DNA from: Pseudopedobacter sp035496935 | GTDB taxonomy: Bacteria > Bacteroidota > Bacteroidia > Sphingobacteriales > Sphingobacteriaceae | Length of the DNA: 64,000 bases | Direction: 5' to 3' | NCBI GenBank assembly: GCA_035496935.1 | Contig: DATJED010000023.1 | Location: 310,001 to 374,000, forward strand | In this document: piece after piece, positions 43,308 through 52,475 of the stretch | How positions within the stretch are numbered: position 1 is the stretch's first letter | Layout: each line of letters opens with the position of its first letter | The notes under the pieces: generated by a model | Database searches by the model: none | What the model was told of the DNA's origin: nothing | Seen by the model: the letters and a program-made list of their open reading frames with translations, nothing else | Program-made: the position numbers and the translations under genes

Positions 43308-43724
43308 TTAGCTTTTTCGGTTGAGCAAATAATCGACTGAATATTTGCCACTCCCTGCAACTAATAATACCACATATACCAGCAGGTAATGTAAGCCCGC
43401 TTCCATTTTAGTAAACGGATCAGCGGCATGGACAAAAAATACGGCTACCAACATGGTGATAATTAGCGGTATAGTTGCTAATCTGCTGGCAAAACCAACC
43501 AAAATTAATATGGAACATATTACTTCGGCAAAAACGGCAAGCCCTAATGAAAGCTCTGCACTCATACCCATTATTGGTATAAACTGTACCGGTGCATCGG
43601 CAAGCAACATTGTCATTTTAGAGATGCCATGCGTAAGCATTAATATAGCTATCCCAACTCTTGCTATCAATAGCGCAATTCCAATGGTATTGGATGTGTT
43701 GTCCACACTAAATAACTTTTTCAT
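43308..43724 (-). CDS. DoxX family membrane protein
   Basis: 138 residues, four helices: NTIGIALLIARVGIAILMLTHG, LGLAVFAEVICSILILVGF, ATIPLIITMLVAVFFVHA and LLVYVVLLVAGSGKYSVDYLL. THGISKM and FAEVICSILIL are DoxX signatures. Inner membrane. Relatives supply electrons or take part in thiol and thiosulfate redox; the exact role is unknown. Confidence 0.88.
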   Translation of the reverse strand: MKKLFSVDNTSNTIGIALLIARVGIAILMLTHGISKMTMLLADAPVQFIPIMGMSAELSLGLAVFAEVICSILILVGFASRLATIPLIITMLVAVFFVHAADPFTKMEAGLHYLLVYVVLLVAGSGKYSVDYLLNRKS

Positions 43725-43746
43725 TTATAGCTAGTATATTTTCTAA

Positions 43747-44322
43747 TTATTTTTGGATAAACTCCCCATCTGCTTTTATTCTTACTTCGTCGCTAATCAT
43801 TGGAGCAGGAAATCCCGCACCTAGATTAAAGTCGGAACGTTTAATTACGCCCTCAAGTTGAAAGCCCGCAGTGTTGGCTTTTGTCATTTGATTTACCACA
43901 GTTCCTCTGTATTTTAAATCCATGGTAACAGATTTGGTGATGCCATGCAAGGTAAGGTCTCCTGTGAGTTTGTACTTATTTGTACCATCTTTTTTTAGCG
44001 ATGTGCTTTTGAATGTTAATTGAGGATATTTCTCTACGTCAAAAAAATCTGCGCTTTTGAGGTGGTTGTTTCTTGCTTCAACACGGGTGTCAATAGAAGC
44101 TGCTTTAGCGGTTAGTTCGAACTTGGCATCGCTAAAATCAGGTTTTGATGATGTTATTTTTACATCAAAATCATTGAAAGTTCCAGAAACATCAGAAATA
44201 CCTAAATGTGTAACCGTAAACCCAAGTTGAGAATGTGGATCGTCGTTTTCCCAGGTTGAAACAAATTTTGTAAAACCAGTTAACGCAATAAATGCGATGA
44301 TAATTAAAGCTGTCTTTTTCAT
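43747..44322 (-). CDS. YceI family periplasmic protein
   Basis: 191 residues. Signal peptide MKKTALIIIAFIALTGF, then the YceI lipocalin-like fold: WENDDPHSQLGFTVTHLGIS, VSGTFNDFDVKITSSKPD, DFFDVEKYPQLTFKSTS, LTLHGITKSVTMDL. YceI proteins bind isoprenoid quinone-like or fatty-acid ligands in the periplasm. Placed between DoxX and the NADP-binding protein, it supports a quinone theme. Confidence 0.92.
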   Translation of the reverse strand: MKKTALIIIAFIALTGFTKFVSTWENDDPHSQLGFTVTHLGISDVSGTFNDFDVKITSSKPDFSDAKFELTAKAASIDTRVEARNNHLKSADFFDVEKYPQLTFKSTSLKKDGTNKYKLTGDLTLHGITKSVTMDLKYRGTVVNQMTKANTAGFQLEGVIKRSDFNLGAGFPAPMISDEVRIKADGEFIQK

Positions 44323-44349
44323 TTTGTTGTTTATTTATATAGTTAAAAA

Positions 44350-45006
44350 TTAGTAGTGTAATATTTTCCAGCCGGCCAACCAGTTGTAGTTGTATTTTAT
44401 GCCCAACTGAATAAGTAAGAGTTGCATGTTTTCCAGCGTTCTGCTAACAGATAAATCGCCTGCCACAATCGGGTTGAAACCCACTACCGCTACTATTTCG
44501 GATACGGTTTCTAAAGCTTCCTCATCATTGCCAGCAATAAAGGCATCGACTTGTTTACCGTCAATAACCGGTGTTGAAAAATCTGCCGCAAATGTGGTAT
44601 TGAATGCCTTTATTACTTTTGAGTTGGGCAACAGTTTTTGTAATTCTTCGGCCGCACTTGTGTTAGCTGCGGTTACTAAACCATTATAAGCTTGGTTTAG
44701 CGGATTTGCAATGCTGATTACAATTTTTTGATTGGCAACTTCTTTGATTTTAGCTGCTATTTCTTTTTCTGCTTCAAAGGGAACCGCTAAAATAATAATA
44801 TCAGCTTCCCAACACGCTTCTGTAGAACAAGCCATTGCCTCTGCATCAGCAGTATTATCGTTGGCTTTTATTTCATCAATCAACTCATCAAGCGAAGTTT
44901 GATTGTTTCCTTTTAAAAGCAATCGGTAATTCCCTTTTGAAATTGATTTTGCTATAGCAGCACCCATATTTCCAGTGGCCCCTATAATTGCTATTGTTCG
45001 TTTCAT
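44350..45006 (-). CDS. F420:NADP oxidoreductase-like NADP-binding protein
   Basis: 218 residues. N-terminal Rossmann motif IAIIGATGNMGAAIAKSIS, ILAVPFEAEKEIAAKI and VISIANPLN, then VIKAFNTTFAADFSTPVI and DAFIAGNDEEALETVSEIV, matching the NADPH-dependent F420 reductase-like family. Bacteroidota do not make F420 as far as known, so a flavin or other hydride acceptor is more likely. First gene of the cassette, 111 bp from the Crp-like gene, with a promoter and an FNR-type box in the gap. Confidence 0.82.
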   Translation of the reverse strand: MKRTIAIIGATGNMGAAIAKSISKGNYRLLLKGNNQTSLDELIDEIKANDNTADAEAMACSTEACWEADIIILAVPFEAEKEIAAKIKEVANQKIVISIANPLNQAYNGLVTAANTSAAEELQKLLPNSKVIKAFNTTFAADFSTPVIDGKQVDAFIAGNDEEALETVSEIVAVVGFNPIVAGDLSVSRTLENMQLLLIQLGIKYNYNWLAGWKILHY

Positions 45007-45031
45007 TTGTATCGTCTTTAAATTAATGAAA

Positions 45032-45039
45032 CAAAGATA
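45032..45039 (-). promoter_or_regulatory. minus-7 box TATCTTTG of the redox cassette
   Basis: Perfect TAnnTTTG on the minus strand, 25 bp before the ATG at 45006. Confidence 0.55.
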
Positions 45040-45085
45040 CCACTAGCGTATGCACTGTTCCATTGCTTTTGGACAAGAAATAACG

Positions 45086-45099
45086 TTGATTAAAATCAA
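45086..45099 (-). promoter_or_regulatory. FNR/CRP-type palindrome TTGAT-N4-ATCAA
   Basis: Perfect TTGATTAAAATCAA centred about 54 bp upstream of the minus-7 box, so roughly 60-66 bp before the expected start of transcription, a normal activator position. It lies 19 bp beyond the stop of the Crp/Fnr-type gene, the obvious candidate to bind it. Confidence 0.65.
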
Positions 45100-45117
45100 T
45101 AGAAAAACTTAGGGAAC

Positions 45118-45696
45118 CTATTTTTGTGCGATTTTTTGACGCACCCGGCTCAGCGTTTCGGGTTTAAGCCCTAGGTAAGATGCGATCATGTGTTGAGGTA
45201 CTCTTTGGACAATATCAGGATATAGGGCAATAAAGTCTGTATATTGTTCTTTTAGCGGAGCGCTAATTACCGATGTAAGTCTTTTTTGCATGGCAAGATA
45301 AGCGCCTGTAATATTTAATCTGGTAAAGGTTTCATAAGCCGGCATTTCCCGCAATAATTCTTCGTGTGCCGATTTGCTGATTAAAAGCACCTCCGAATCT
45401 TCAATAGCGTCGATATTGTAAGTGGCAGATTCGCCGGTAAGAAAACTATATAAATCGGAAATTATCCAGCCTTCCAAACCAAACTGAATGATATGTTCGT
45501 TGCCTTTTTCATCAACAGAATAGGCTTTTAAAACCCCTTTTTCAATAAACGCGATAGATTTGCAAACGTCTCCCTCTTGTAGCAGATATTGTTTTTTACG
45601 CAATTTCTTAGGCGTTAGGTATCGCTTTAGTTGCGTTTCTTCTTGCACCGTAAGTGGAACTTTTTGTCGGAAACTCTTGAAAAATAATTCGTACAT
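45118..45696 (-). CDS. Crp/Fnr family transcriptional regulator
   Basis: 192 residues from the ATG at 45696. Cyclic-nucleotide-binding-type barrel (LLQEGDVCKSIAFIEKGVLKAYSVDEKGNEHIIQFG) up to about 120, dimer helix, and a C-terminal helix-turn-helix (VPQHMIASYLGLKPETLSRVRQKI). There is no N-terminal FeS cysteine cluster, so it is not an oxygen-sensing FNR; Bacteroidota members of this type usually have unknown ligands. Likely regulator of the downstream cassette and perhaps of itself through the palindrome at 45742-45755. Confidence 0.9.
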   Translation of the reverse strand: MYELFFKSFRQKVPLTVQEETQLKRYLTPKKLRKKQYLLQEGDVCKSIAFIEKGVLKAYSVDEKGNEHIIQFGLEGWIISDLYSFLTGESATYNIDAIEDSEVLLISKSAHEELLREMPAYETFTRLNITGAYLAMQKRLTSVISAPLKEQYTDFIALYPDIVQRVPQHMIASYLGLKPETLSRVRQKIAQK

Positions 45697-45741
45697 CAAT
45701 CAGGATTATTAGTAAATATGCGAAAACAATTGTATAAAGTT

Positions 45742-45755
45742 AATGTTTAAACATT
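45742..45755. promoter_or_regulatory. palindrome AATGTTTAAACATT upstream of the Crp-like gene
   Basis: Perfect 14-bp palindrome 46 bp before the ATG; half-site TGTTT is different from the FNR-type box downstream. Confidence 0.4.
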
Positions 45756-45844
45756 TAATTAAATCACTAATAATCCAATAAGTTTTAAATGTTAGGGAAG
45801 CTAGGTAAATGAAGTTGTTCACCATCTTATTATCTAAGTTAAAT

Positions 45845-45866
45845 AAGTTAGTTATAACGCTAACTT
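45845..45866. repeat. inverted repeat AAGTTAG/CTAACTT
   Basis: 7-bp arms around an 8-bp centre in the gap between the regulator and the tRNA; role unknown, may belong to the regulator promoter. Confidence 0.35.
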
Positions 45867-45900
45867 AAATTAAAAATAATCAGTGATTTGCTAATAAACA

Positions 45901-45936
45901 AAAAAGCCTGCAATCACTTGATTTGCAGGCTTTTGT
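45901..45936 (-). terminator. Rho-independent terminator after tRNA-Ser
   Basis: AAAAGCCTGCAATCA and TGATTTGCAGGCTTTT form a long stem (one bulge) with A/T runs on both sides; it follows the tRNA on the minus strand and could also act on plus-strand transcription. Confidence 0.8.
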
Positions 45937-45957
45937 TTGTTTTTGATAATCATATCA

Positions 45958-46045
<88 letters not shown>

Positions 46046-46128
46046 AAACCTTAGTTTTTCCGAAAACCGTTTTGCTAAGGGTCTGCAAATATAGTAATCC
46101 TTTGTATGTACGAAAATAAATTTTAAAA

Positions 46129-48204
46129 CTATTTTAAATATTCCACACGCACATGGTAAATGCCCATTAGCATCGTCTTAAAAATCAACTTGATAGTCTC
46201 AATTTCTTTTAAAGTAATGTTGCTATCGTTCAATTGGTTTTGTTCCAATTTATAGTCAATTATCCGTTCAACAAGGTTGTTAATGCTTTCTGCATCGGGT
46301 TCTTTTAGGCTTCTTGATGCCGCCTCGACCGAATCTGCGAGCATTAAAACAGCCGTTTCTTTGGTAAAGGGAATGGGACCAGGATACCTAAAGGTATTTT
46401 CATCGACAATTTTTTCAGGGAAATTTTTAAGGAATGATTGGTAGAAATAATCCACGCGGGTATTCCCGTGGTGCGTTCTTAAAAAATCGATAATTACCTC
46501 GGGCAAATTGTGTCTGCGGGCCATTTCAATCCCGTTGATTACATGGCGGATGATGATTTGCGCACTTTCTTCGTAAGGCAGTTTATCGTGTGGATTTAAG
46601 CCTTTGTTTTGATTTTCGATAAAAAACTGCGGATTGTCCATTTTGCCAATATCGTGGTACAAAGCACCAGCTCTAACCAATAAGGCATTTCCTCCAATTT
46701 TAAAAATTGCCGATTCTGCTAGGTTTGCTACCTGTAATGAATGCTGGAAAGTTCCTGGAGCTTTAAACGCAAGTTCACGCAAAAGCGACGAATTGGTGTT
46801 CGTAAGCTCAATAAGCGTAATGTCTGACGTTATTCCAAAAAGTTTCTCGAACAAATAAATGAGCGGATAAGCCAATAACGAAAGCAATACGCTGAATATA
46901 AAAGGCAAAAATTTGGCCCATTCAATTGCGCCAATCGTTCCTTCTCTGATTAAAGAAATTCCGAAATACGCTACAAAATAGTTTATTAAAATCAATAAAG
47001 CAGAAATCAAGAACTGTTCTCTGCGCACCAAGTTTTTGATACTATAGATAGCAACCATCCCTGCGGTAATCTGTAAAAAAGCAAATTCAAAACTATTAGG
47101 CAAAAAGAAACTGGCTATCAAAACCACCAATAAATGGATATTCATTGCCAAACGCGTATCAAATAAAATCCTGATAATAATGGGAACTATGCAATAGGGA
47201 ATGTAATAAAGACTGGGCATTTTAAGGCTTATTGCCCAAGACAAAGCCACGAGCATCCCGGTTACAACCATTAAAATCAATGAAATTTGTCTGTTATCGT
47301 TAAAAATGTCTTTCCTAAATAAATGAAGGAAAACCATTAATAAGCAAACCACCATGCCCACCAAAATAAATTGACCCGCTAAAGTTAGTTTCCGATCGCT
47401 GGGGGTGGTGATGCTTTCTTCGTAAGTGAGTCGAAGCGATTCTAACTTCTGGTAAATTTCCTCCGTTACAGTGCTTTCTTTGCTTACAATCAGCTCACCT
47501 TTTTGCACCATTCCTCGGGTAGAAGAAACGTTTTCAATCGCCTGTTTCTCAATTTTATCCGTAAATGATTCATTGTAGATGATGTTGGGCGTAATTCTGT
47601 CTTTAATAACAGAAAGTAAAAGATCCGATTGGATATTTTTTTCATTGACCAGTTCATCAGCAACCTTAGCTACCGCGGTAGTCTGTGTTAAAAGCGTTGC
47701 CGTACTCACTTGTGTTTCTACGTTGTCTTTCAACAAAGAAATAGTGTATTGGTCGCCGTCTCGCTGGTATTTTTTATTTAAACCAATTACGCCACGCTGG
47801 TAAATATCTTCTAAGATTTTATAACCTAGATCAAAATTTTTAGTTTTTAGCCCATCGTCTTTTAAGCCCGCATTTCGCCATTTTGCTTCAAAATCTGCCT
47901 GGTACTGTAGTGCTTGCCCTTCAAAAATTTTTTCATCTACCTCATAAACCGGCAAAATAGATTTTAGGATACTTTCCTTGTCTTTTTTAATCTCATCTTT
48001 GGTTTTTCTTATCGGGAAATTGAAAGGCGAAACCAAGTCGTCATGTAGCCAGACGTTGCCTTTTTCAAATTCATATTTAAATTTAGCATGTTTAGGTAAA
48101 ACCGCTGTTATAATGACGACGCTGAGCGCCATTAGGATATATTTTACTACAGAAGTATATTTTCTGTAAATAATTTTATGGGAATTTCTGTTGATATCAG
48201 CCAC
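46129..48204 (-). CDS. 7TM-HD phosphohydrolase (PgpH-like)
   Basis: 691 residues. One N-terminal helix, an extracytoplasmic 7TMR-HDED domain (DDLVSPFNFPIRKTKDEIKK, IFEGQALQYQADFEAKW), seven transmembrane helices (about 285-465), and a cytoplasmic HD domain: GTFQHSLQVANLAESA, ALYHDIGKMDNPQFF, HVINGIEMARRHNLP, DFLRTHHGN, MLADSVEAASRSL. PgpH in Listeria cleaves cyclic di-AMP to pApA; the same is likely here and would control potassium and osmotic balance. Own promoter upstream. Confidence 0.93.
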   Translation of the reverse strand: MADINRNSHKIIYRKYTSVVKYILMALSVVIITAVLPKHAKFKYEFEKGNVWLHDDLVSPFNFPIRKTKDEIKKDKESILKSILPVYEVDEKIFEGQALQYQADFEAKWRNAGLKDDGLKTKNFDLGYKILEDIYQRGVIGLNKKYQRDGDQYTISLLKDNVETQVSTATLLTQTTAVAKVADELVNEKNIQSDLLLSVIKDRITPNIIYNESFTDKIEKQAIENVSSTRGMVQKGELIVSKESTVTEEIYQKLESLRLTYEESITTPSDRKLTLAGQFILVGMVVCLLMVFLHLFRKDIFNDNRQISLILMVVTGMLVALSWAISLKMPSLYYIPYCIVPIIIRILFDTRLAMNIHLLVVLIASFFLPNSFEFAFLQITAGMVAIYSIKNLVRREQFLISALLILINYFVAYFGISLIREGTIGAIEWAKFLPFIFSVLLSLLAYPLIYLFEKLFGITSDITLIELTNTNSSLLRELAFKAPGTFQHSLQVANLAESAIFKIGGNALLVRAGALYHDIGKMDNPQFFIENQNKGLNPHDKLPYEESAQIIIRHVINGIEMARRHNLPEVIIDFLRTHHGNTRVDYFYQSFLKNFPEKIVDENTFRYPGPIPFTKETAVLMLADSVEAASRSLKEPDAESINNLVERIIDYKLEQNQLNDSNITLKEIETIKLIFKTMLMGIYHVRVEYLK

Positions 48205-48224
48205 GTAGTTGGAATAATTTTAGT

Positions 48225-48232
48225 CAAATTTA
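48225..48232 (-). promoter_or_regulatory. minus-7 box TAAATTTG of the 7TM-HD gene
   Basis: Perfect TAnnTTTG on the minus strand, 20 bp before the ATG at 48204. Confidence 0.5.
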
Positions 48233-48452
48233 AAGATAAATTATTTATTGCTGTTTCAATTGTTTAAAGCCAACTTGTTTGTTGGTTTTTATAGTCCGTA
48301 ACATTTGTTTGAAATTCCAACCATTGCCTAAATCCCAAATTTTATAGCATTAATTCATGCGCTTCAACAAAATAATGCTAAATTAGGCTGGCCTGCACTC
48401 TTGTAACGATGGACGGTGCAATTGTAATCAGAAATTTGCGTTAACATTTTTA

Positions 48453-49358
48453 ATGAAAAAAATCACTTTGCTTTTAGTTGTTTTACTGCAAACAGCTTAT
48501 TCATTTTCTCAGAACAAAATTTCATTTTATGAGGATTCCCTGAAAACACTTGGGGAAGTAATCATAGGCGATTCTGTTCAGGAAAACCGTGTTCAGGCAA
48601 ATTATAAATTCATCAAGGTTTTAGTGGAGGCGCTTAAAGAAAAGAATTCGTTTTATTACCCGTTCAATAATTTAAAAAACTTTATCTCCGTAAAAAAAAC
48701 TGACGATAACAAATTCAGGACTTTTACCTGGTTTACTCGGTTTGATGATGGGAACTATCGTTATTTTGGTGCAATACAAGTTAATAATACTAAAGAGTTG
48801 GAACTTTATCCTTTGTTGGATAACACCCAAAACCTTGCTAGAATAACAAATTTAAACGACACTACACTGGCTACCAACAAATGGCTAGGGGCTGTTTATT
48901 ACCAAATTATCCCGGTAACGGGGATAAAAGAACCTTATTTTATTTTGTTGGGCTGGAAAGGAAAATCGGCTTTGTCATGTAGTAAAGTTATTGAAACCTT
49001 GAAATTTGTCGACGGAAAACCTGTTTTTGGATCGGCGGTGTTAGAGTCAGCCGCAAAGTCGCAACATTTTTTACATCGAATGATTTTCGACTATACCCAA
49101 AATGCCGCTATGATGCTAAGATATGTTAAAAGCGAGAACTTGATTGTGTTTGATCATTTAGTGGCTCCGGACCAAAAATCGCAAGGAATGACAGATTTTT
49201 ATGCGCCAGATCTATCTTATGACGGCTTAAAACTTAAACAAGGCAAATGGTTTTTTCAGGAGAACCTAAGACTTACCAATTTACCAGATGATGCCGACGA
49301 ACTTTTTATAGATCCTTCAAAAGACAGCCAAAATACCGCACCCGTAATTAACAACTAG
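48453..49358 (+). CDS. exported hypothetical protein
   Basis: 301 residues. Signal peptide MKKITLLLVVLLQTAYSFS (cleavage near residue 20), no lipobox. The mature part has helices with NYKFIKVLVEALKEKNSF, then a strand-rich region with FRTFTWFTRFDDGNYRYFGAIQV and VYYQIIPV. YFILLGWKGKSAL and LRYVKSENLIVFDHL are distinctive. It resembles uncharacterised Bacteroidota periplasmic proteins; I cannot name a domain. It stands alone; a signal-less 135-bp gap precedes the transporter genes. Confidence 0.7.
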   Translation: MKKITLLLVVLLQTAYSFSQNKISFYEDSLKTLGEVIIGDSVQENRVQANYKFIKVLVEALKEKNSFYYPFNNLKNFISVKKTDDNKFRTFTWFTRFDDGNYRYFGAIQVNNTKELELYPLLDNTQNLARITNLNDTTLATNKWLGAVYYQIIPVTGIKEPYFILLGWKGKSALSCSKVIETLKFVDGKPVFGSAVLESAAKSQHFLHRMIFDYTQNAAMMLRYVKSENLIVFDHLVAPDQKSQGMTDFYAPDLSYDGLKLKQGKWFFQENLRLTNLPDDADELFIDPSKDSQNTAPVINN

Positions 49359-49493
49359 AACCGGATTAGTTTTTGTAATAAATCCATAACAAATAATAAA
49401 AATTAGCTTGATGGCCCATTATTAGAAGAAAAAAACTTTATTATTGATACTCAAGAAATTTTAATCTTAATCGAAAAAATCTAAATAAGATAC

Positions 49494-50873
49494 ATGGACA
49501 ATCGAAAAGAGTTGTTTGGGCATCCCGTTGGTTTATACATTTTGTTTTTTGCCGAACTTTGGGAAAGGTTTAGCTATTACGGTATGCGGGCTTTGCTGGT
49601 GTTGTTTTTGGTAGCATCGGCTAGCGGTATAAATCCAGGTTTGGGATGGTCAAAAGTAGAAGCATTAAGCTTATATGGCACTTATACTGCTTTGGTTTAT
49701 ATAGCTTCAATTCCCGGTGGAATTCTTGCAGATAAGCTTTTGGGGCAGAAGAAAGCGGTAATGCTTGGCGGATGGCTTTTGGTAGCTGGTCATGGAATTT
49801 TGGCCATCAGAGCAGAATGGGCCTTTTATACTGGCTTGGTGTTGATTGTTGCCGGTGTAGGTTGTTTAAAGCCGAATATTTCAACGATGGTGGGCGGTTT
49901 ATATGCACCAAATGATGATAGAAGAGATAAAGCCTTCACTATTTTTTACATCGGGATAAATATTGGCGCTTTAATAGCAGGCATTTTGGTGGGTTCTGTT
50001 GGCGTAACTTACGGTTGGCATTATGGTTTTGGTTTGGCCGGAATTGGAATGGCCATTGGTCAAGTAGTGTTTTTGCTTGGGCAGAAACATTTGATAGGCG
50101 TTGGAGACGCTGCCAAATCGTTGCCCGAAGCAGAACGTAAAGCATTAAATAAGCCATTAACCAAAGTTGAAAAAGACCGGATGATTGTGATGTTTTTATC
50201 TTTTATAATGATTATTGTTTTCTGGGGAGCGTTTGAGCAAGCCGGCGGATTAATGAATTTGTATGCCGATGAAAAAACAAACAGAATGCTTTCGTTTATA
50301 AATTTCGAAATTCCAGCACCATGGTTTCAATCGGTAAATTCTTTCTTCATAATCACTTTAGGTTCTGCCGTTGCGGCGTTTTGGTATAATCGTAAAAAGA
50401 AAGGAAAAGAATCTTCATCAATCCTAAAAATGGCGGTTGGAACCATTATTATGGGATGGGGTTTCTTTTTCATGAGCGCCGCTTCTTTACAGTTCCAAGC
50501 AGAAGGCTCTTCGGCCATGTATTGGTTGGTTTTGGCTTACATGTTCCATACCATTGGCGAGCTTTGCGCCTCACCGGTAGCATTGTCTTATATTACTAAA
50601 TTAGCTCCGTTAAAATATGCTTCTTTAATGATGGGCGCATATTTTGCCGCAACCGGCATGGGGAATTACGTTTCGGGTTGGGTTGGTGAGTATTCGCAAA
50701 CAGCTGGCGAATTAGAGATATTTACAGGCATCGCCATTTTTTGTACAATATTTGGGGTAATTGTATTATTGTTACTTAAGCCTTTGAAAAGGTTAGCTCA
50801 CGGTGCCGAAGATTTTACAGAAGACCCGATTCACAACCCTTTAAAAAATACCGAACAAATAGAAACCGCATAA
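49494..50873 (+). CDS. peptide MFS transporter (POT family), first of two
   Basis: 459 residues, about 12 helices. POT signature FAELWERFSYYGMRALLVLF (the ExxER-like motif for proton coupling), AFTIFYIGINIGALIAGILV (PTR2 signature) and GELCASPVALSYITKLAPLKYASLMMG. Proton-driven uptake of di- and tripeptides through the inner membrane. A paralogue follows after 9 bp, with clearly different sequence, so this is an old tandem. Confidence 0.93.
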   Translation: MDNRKELFGHPVGLYILFFAELWERFSYYGMRALLVLFLVASASGINPGLGWSKVEALSLYGTYTALVYIASIPGGILADKLLGQKKAVMLGGWLLVAGHGILAIRAEWAFYTGLVLIVAGVGCLKPNISTMVGGLYAPNDDRRDKAFTIFYIGINIGALIAGILVGSVGVTYGWHYGFGLAGIGMAIGQVVFLLGQKHLIGVGDAAKSLPEAERKALNKPLTKVEKDRMIVMFLSFIMIIVFWGAFEQAGGLMNLYADEKTNRMLSFINFEIPAPWFQSVNSFFIITLGSAVAAFWYNRKKKGKESSSILKMAVGTIIMGWGFFFMSAASLQFQAEGSSAMYWLVLAYMFHTIGELCASPVALSYITKLAPLKYASLMMGAYFAATGMGNYVSGWVGEYSQTAGELEIFTGIAIFCTIFGVIVLLLLKPLKRLAHGAEDFTEDPIHNPLKNTEQIETA

Positions 50874-50882
50874 TTTTACAAA

Positions 50883-52439
50883 ATGGATATTGCTAAATGG
50901 ACCTTAATCATCGGCTGGATTTTCGTTTTAATCTGGATTCCCTTTGTTATACTTTCTAACCGAAAAACTCATCCTAAAGCGCTTTTTATTCTGTTTTTTG
51001 CAGAAATGTGGGAGCGTTTCAGCTATTACGGAATGCGGGCTTTACTTACACTTTATATGGTTAAAGTGCTTTTCAAAGGCATGGAAGGGGCGGATATTAA
51101 AGCGCTAAGTATTTACGGGTCTTATACCGCAATGGTTTATCTTTTTCCCGTAATAGGGGGGTTAATAGCCGATAAAATTTTTGGTTTTAGAAAAGCAATT
51201 GTTTTAGGCGGAATTTTGATGATGTTGGGGCATTTTACATTGGCATTTGAAGGAAGCAATACTTTGTTTTTTATGTCTTTGGCTTTAATTATTGTTGGAA
51301 ACAGCTTTTTTAAACCAAACATTTCTAGCTATTTAGGAACATTTTATGAAGCAAACGACCCGCGTAAAGATGGCGCTTTTACCATTTTTTATATGGGCGT
51401 AAACATTGGGGCCTTTTTAGCTACTTTAACCTGTGGCTATATAGGTCAGCAAATTAGCTGGCATTATGGTTTCGGTTTGGCCGGAATTGGAATGGCATTA
51501 GGAGTAATTGTTTTCTTGTTAAGTGGTAAAGTATTTAAAAACACAGGGTTAAAGCCAGATGTTATTACCCTAACTCCAGCAAAACCCATAGGTTTATCCT
51601 GGGAAGCCATAGTTTATATAGGTACTTTAGTGATGATTCCGGTATGTGCCTTATTGCTTAACCAAAATGAGTTGATGAGCACTTTAATGCTTGCTATTAG
51701 TGCCATTATTATTGGGTATCTACTTTACGAAGCCTTAAAAAATCCGGATAAAGTAGAAGGACAGCGTCTTTTGGTTGTAATTGTCCTGTTTTTTTTTCAC
51801 GCTATATTTTGGGCATTGTTTGAGCAAGCGGGCGGTTCGCTAACGCTTTTTGCCGAAAGAAATATCGACCGTACCATTGCTGGCGGAGTAATTCCTTCGT
51901 CTTTATTCACCAGTTTTAATCCGTTTTATATTATGGTGTTAGCGCCATTATTTTCTTGGATTTGGATAAAGTTACGCAACAACGGAAAAGAGCCCCGTAC
52001 TGCAATGAAATTTGTTTTAGGACTGGCGTTTTTAGCATCCGGATTTTTAGTGATTGTATTAGGAGCGAAGTTTTTCGCTAATGCAAACGGCTTAGTTCCA
52101 ATGGCTTTTTTAGCTGTGCTTTATCTTTTAGTTACAATAGGCGAACTTTGTTTATCGCCCGTAGGTTTGTCAATGATTACCAAACTATCGCCAGTAAAAA
52201 TTGTAGGTTTTGTAATGGGCGCCTGGTTTCTTTCCATTTCTTTGGGAAACAAATTGGCAGGTATCATAGGTACATTAACAGCGGCGGAGGCCGAGGGACA
52301 AACACTTACCGCCCAACAAACATTAATTAACTATACACAAACCTATTTAATTTGGGGTGTATTTGTAGTTGGGGCTTTTGCTTTGCTGCTTTTATTATTA
52401 ACACCTAAACTAAATAAATGGATGCATGGTATCCACTAA
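50883..52439 (+). CDS. peptide MFS transporter (POT family), second of two
   Basis: 518 residues. One extra N-terminal helix (MDIAKWTLIIGWIFVLIWIPFVIL) precedes FFAEMWERFSYYGMRALLTL; AFTIFYMGVNIGAFLATLTC and GELCLSPVGLSMITKLSPVKIVGFVMG are the POT motifs. The extra helix and length distinguish it from the upstream copy. The 9-bp gap argues for one transcript and perhaps complementary peptide ranges. Confidence 0.93.
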   Translation: MDIAKWTLIIGWIFVLIWIPFVILSNRKTHPKALFILFFAEMWERFSYYGMRALLTLYMVKVLFKGMEGADIKALSIYGSYTAMVYLFPVIGGLIADKIFGFRKAIVLGGILMMLGHFTLAFEGSNTLFFMSLALIIVGNSFFKPNISSYLGTFYEANDPRKDGAFTIFYMGVNIGAFLATLTCGYIGQQISWHYGFGLAGIGMALGVIVFLLSGKVFKNTGLKPDVITLTPAKPIGLSWEAIVYIGTLVMIPVCALLLNQNELMSTLMLAISAIIIGYLLYEALKNPDKVEGQRLLVVIVLFFFHAIFWALFEQAGGSLTLFAERNIDRTIAGGVIPSSLFTSFNPFYIMVLAPLFSWIWIKLRNNGKEPRTAMKFVLGLAFLASGFLVIVLGAKFFANANGLVPMAFLAVLYLLVTIGELCLSPVGLSMITKLSPVKIVGFVMGAWFLSISLGNKLAGIIGTLTAAEAEGQTLTAQQTLINYTQTYLIWGVFVVGAFALLLLLLTPKLNKWMHGIH

Positions 52440-52475
52440 AAACAGTAAATTGCGCTCTTATAAAAATTTCAGCAA

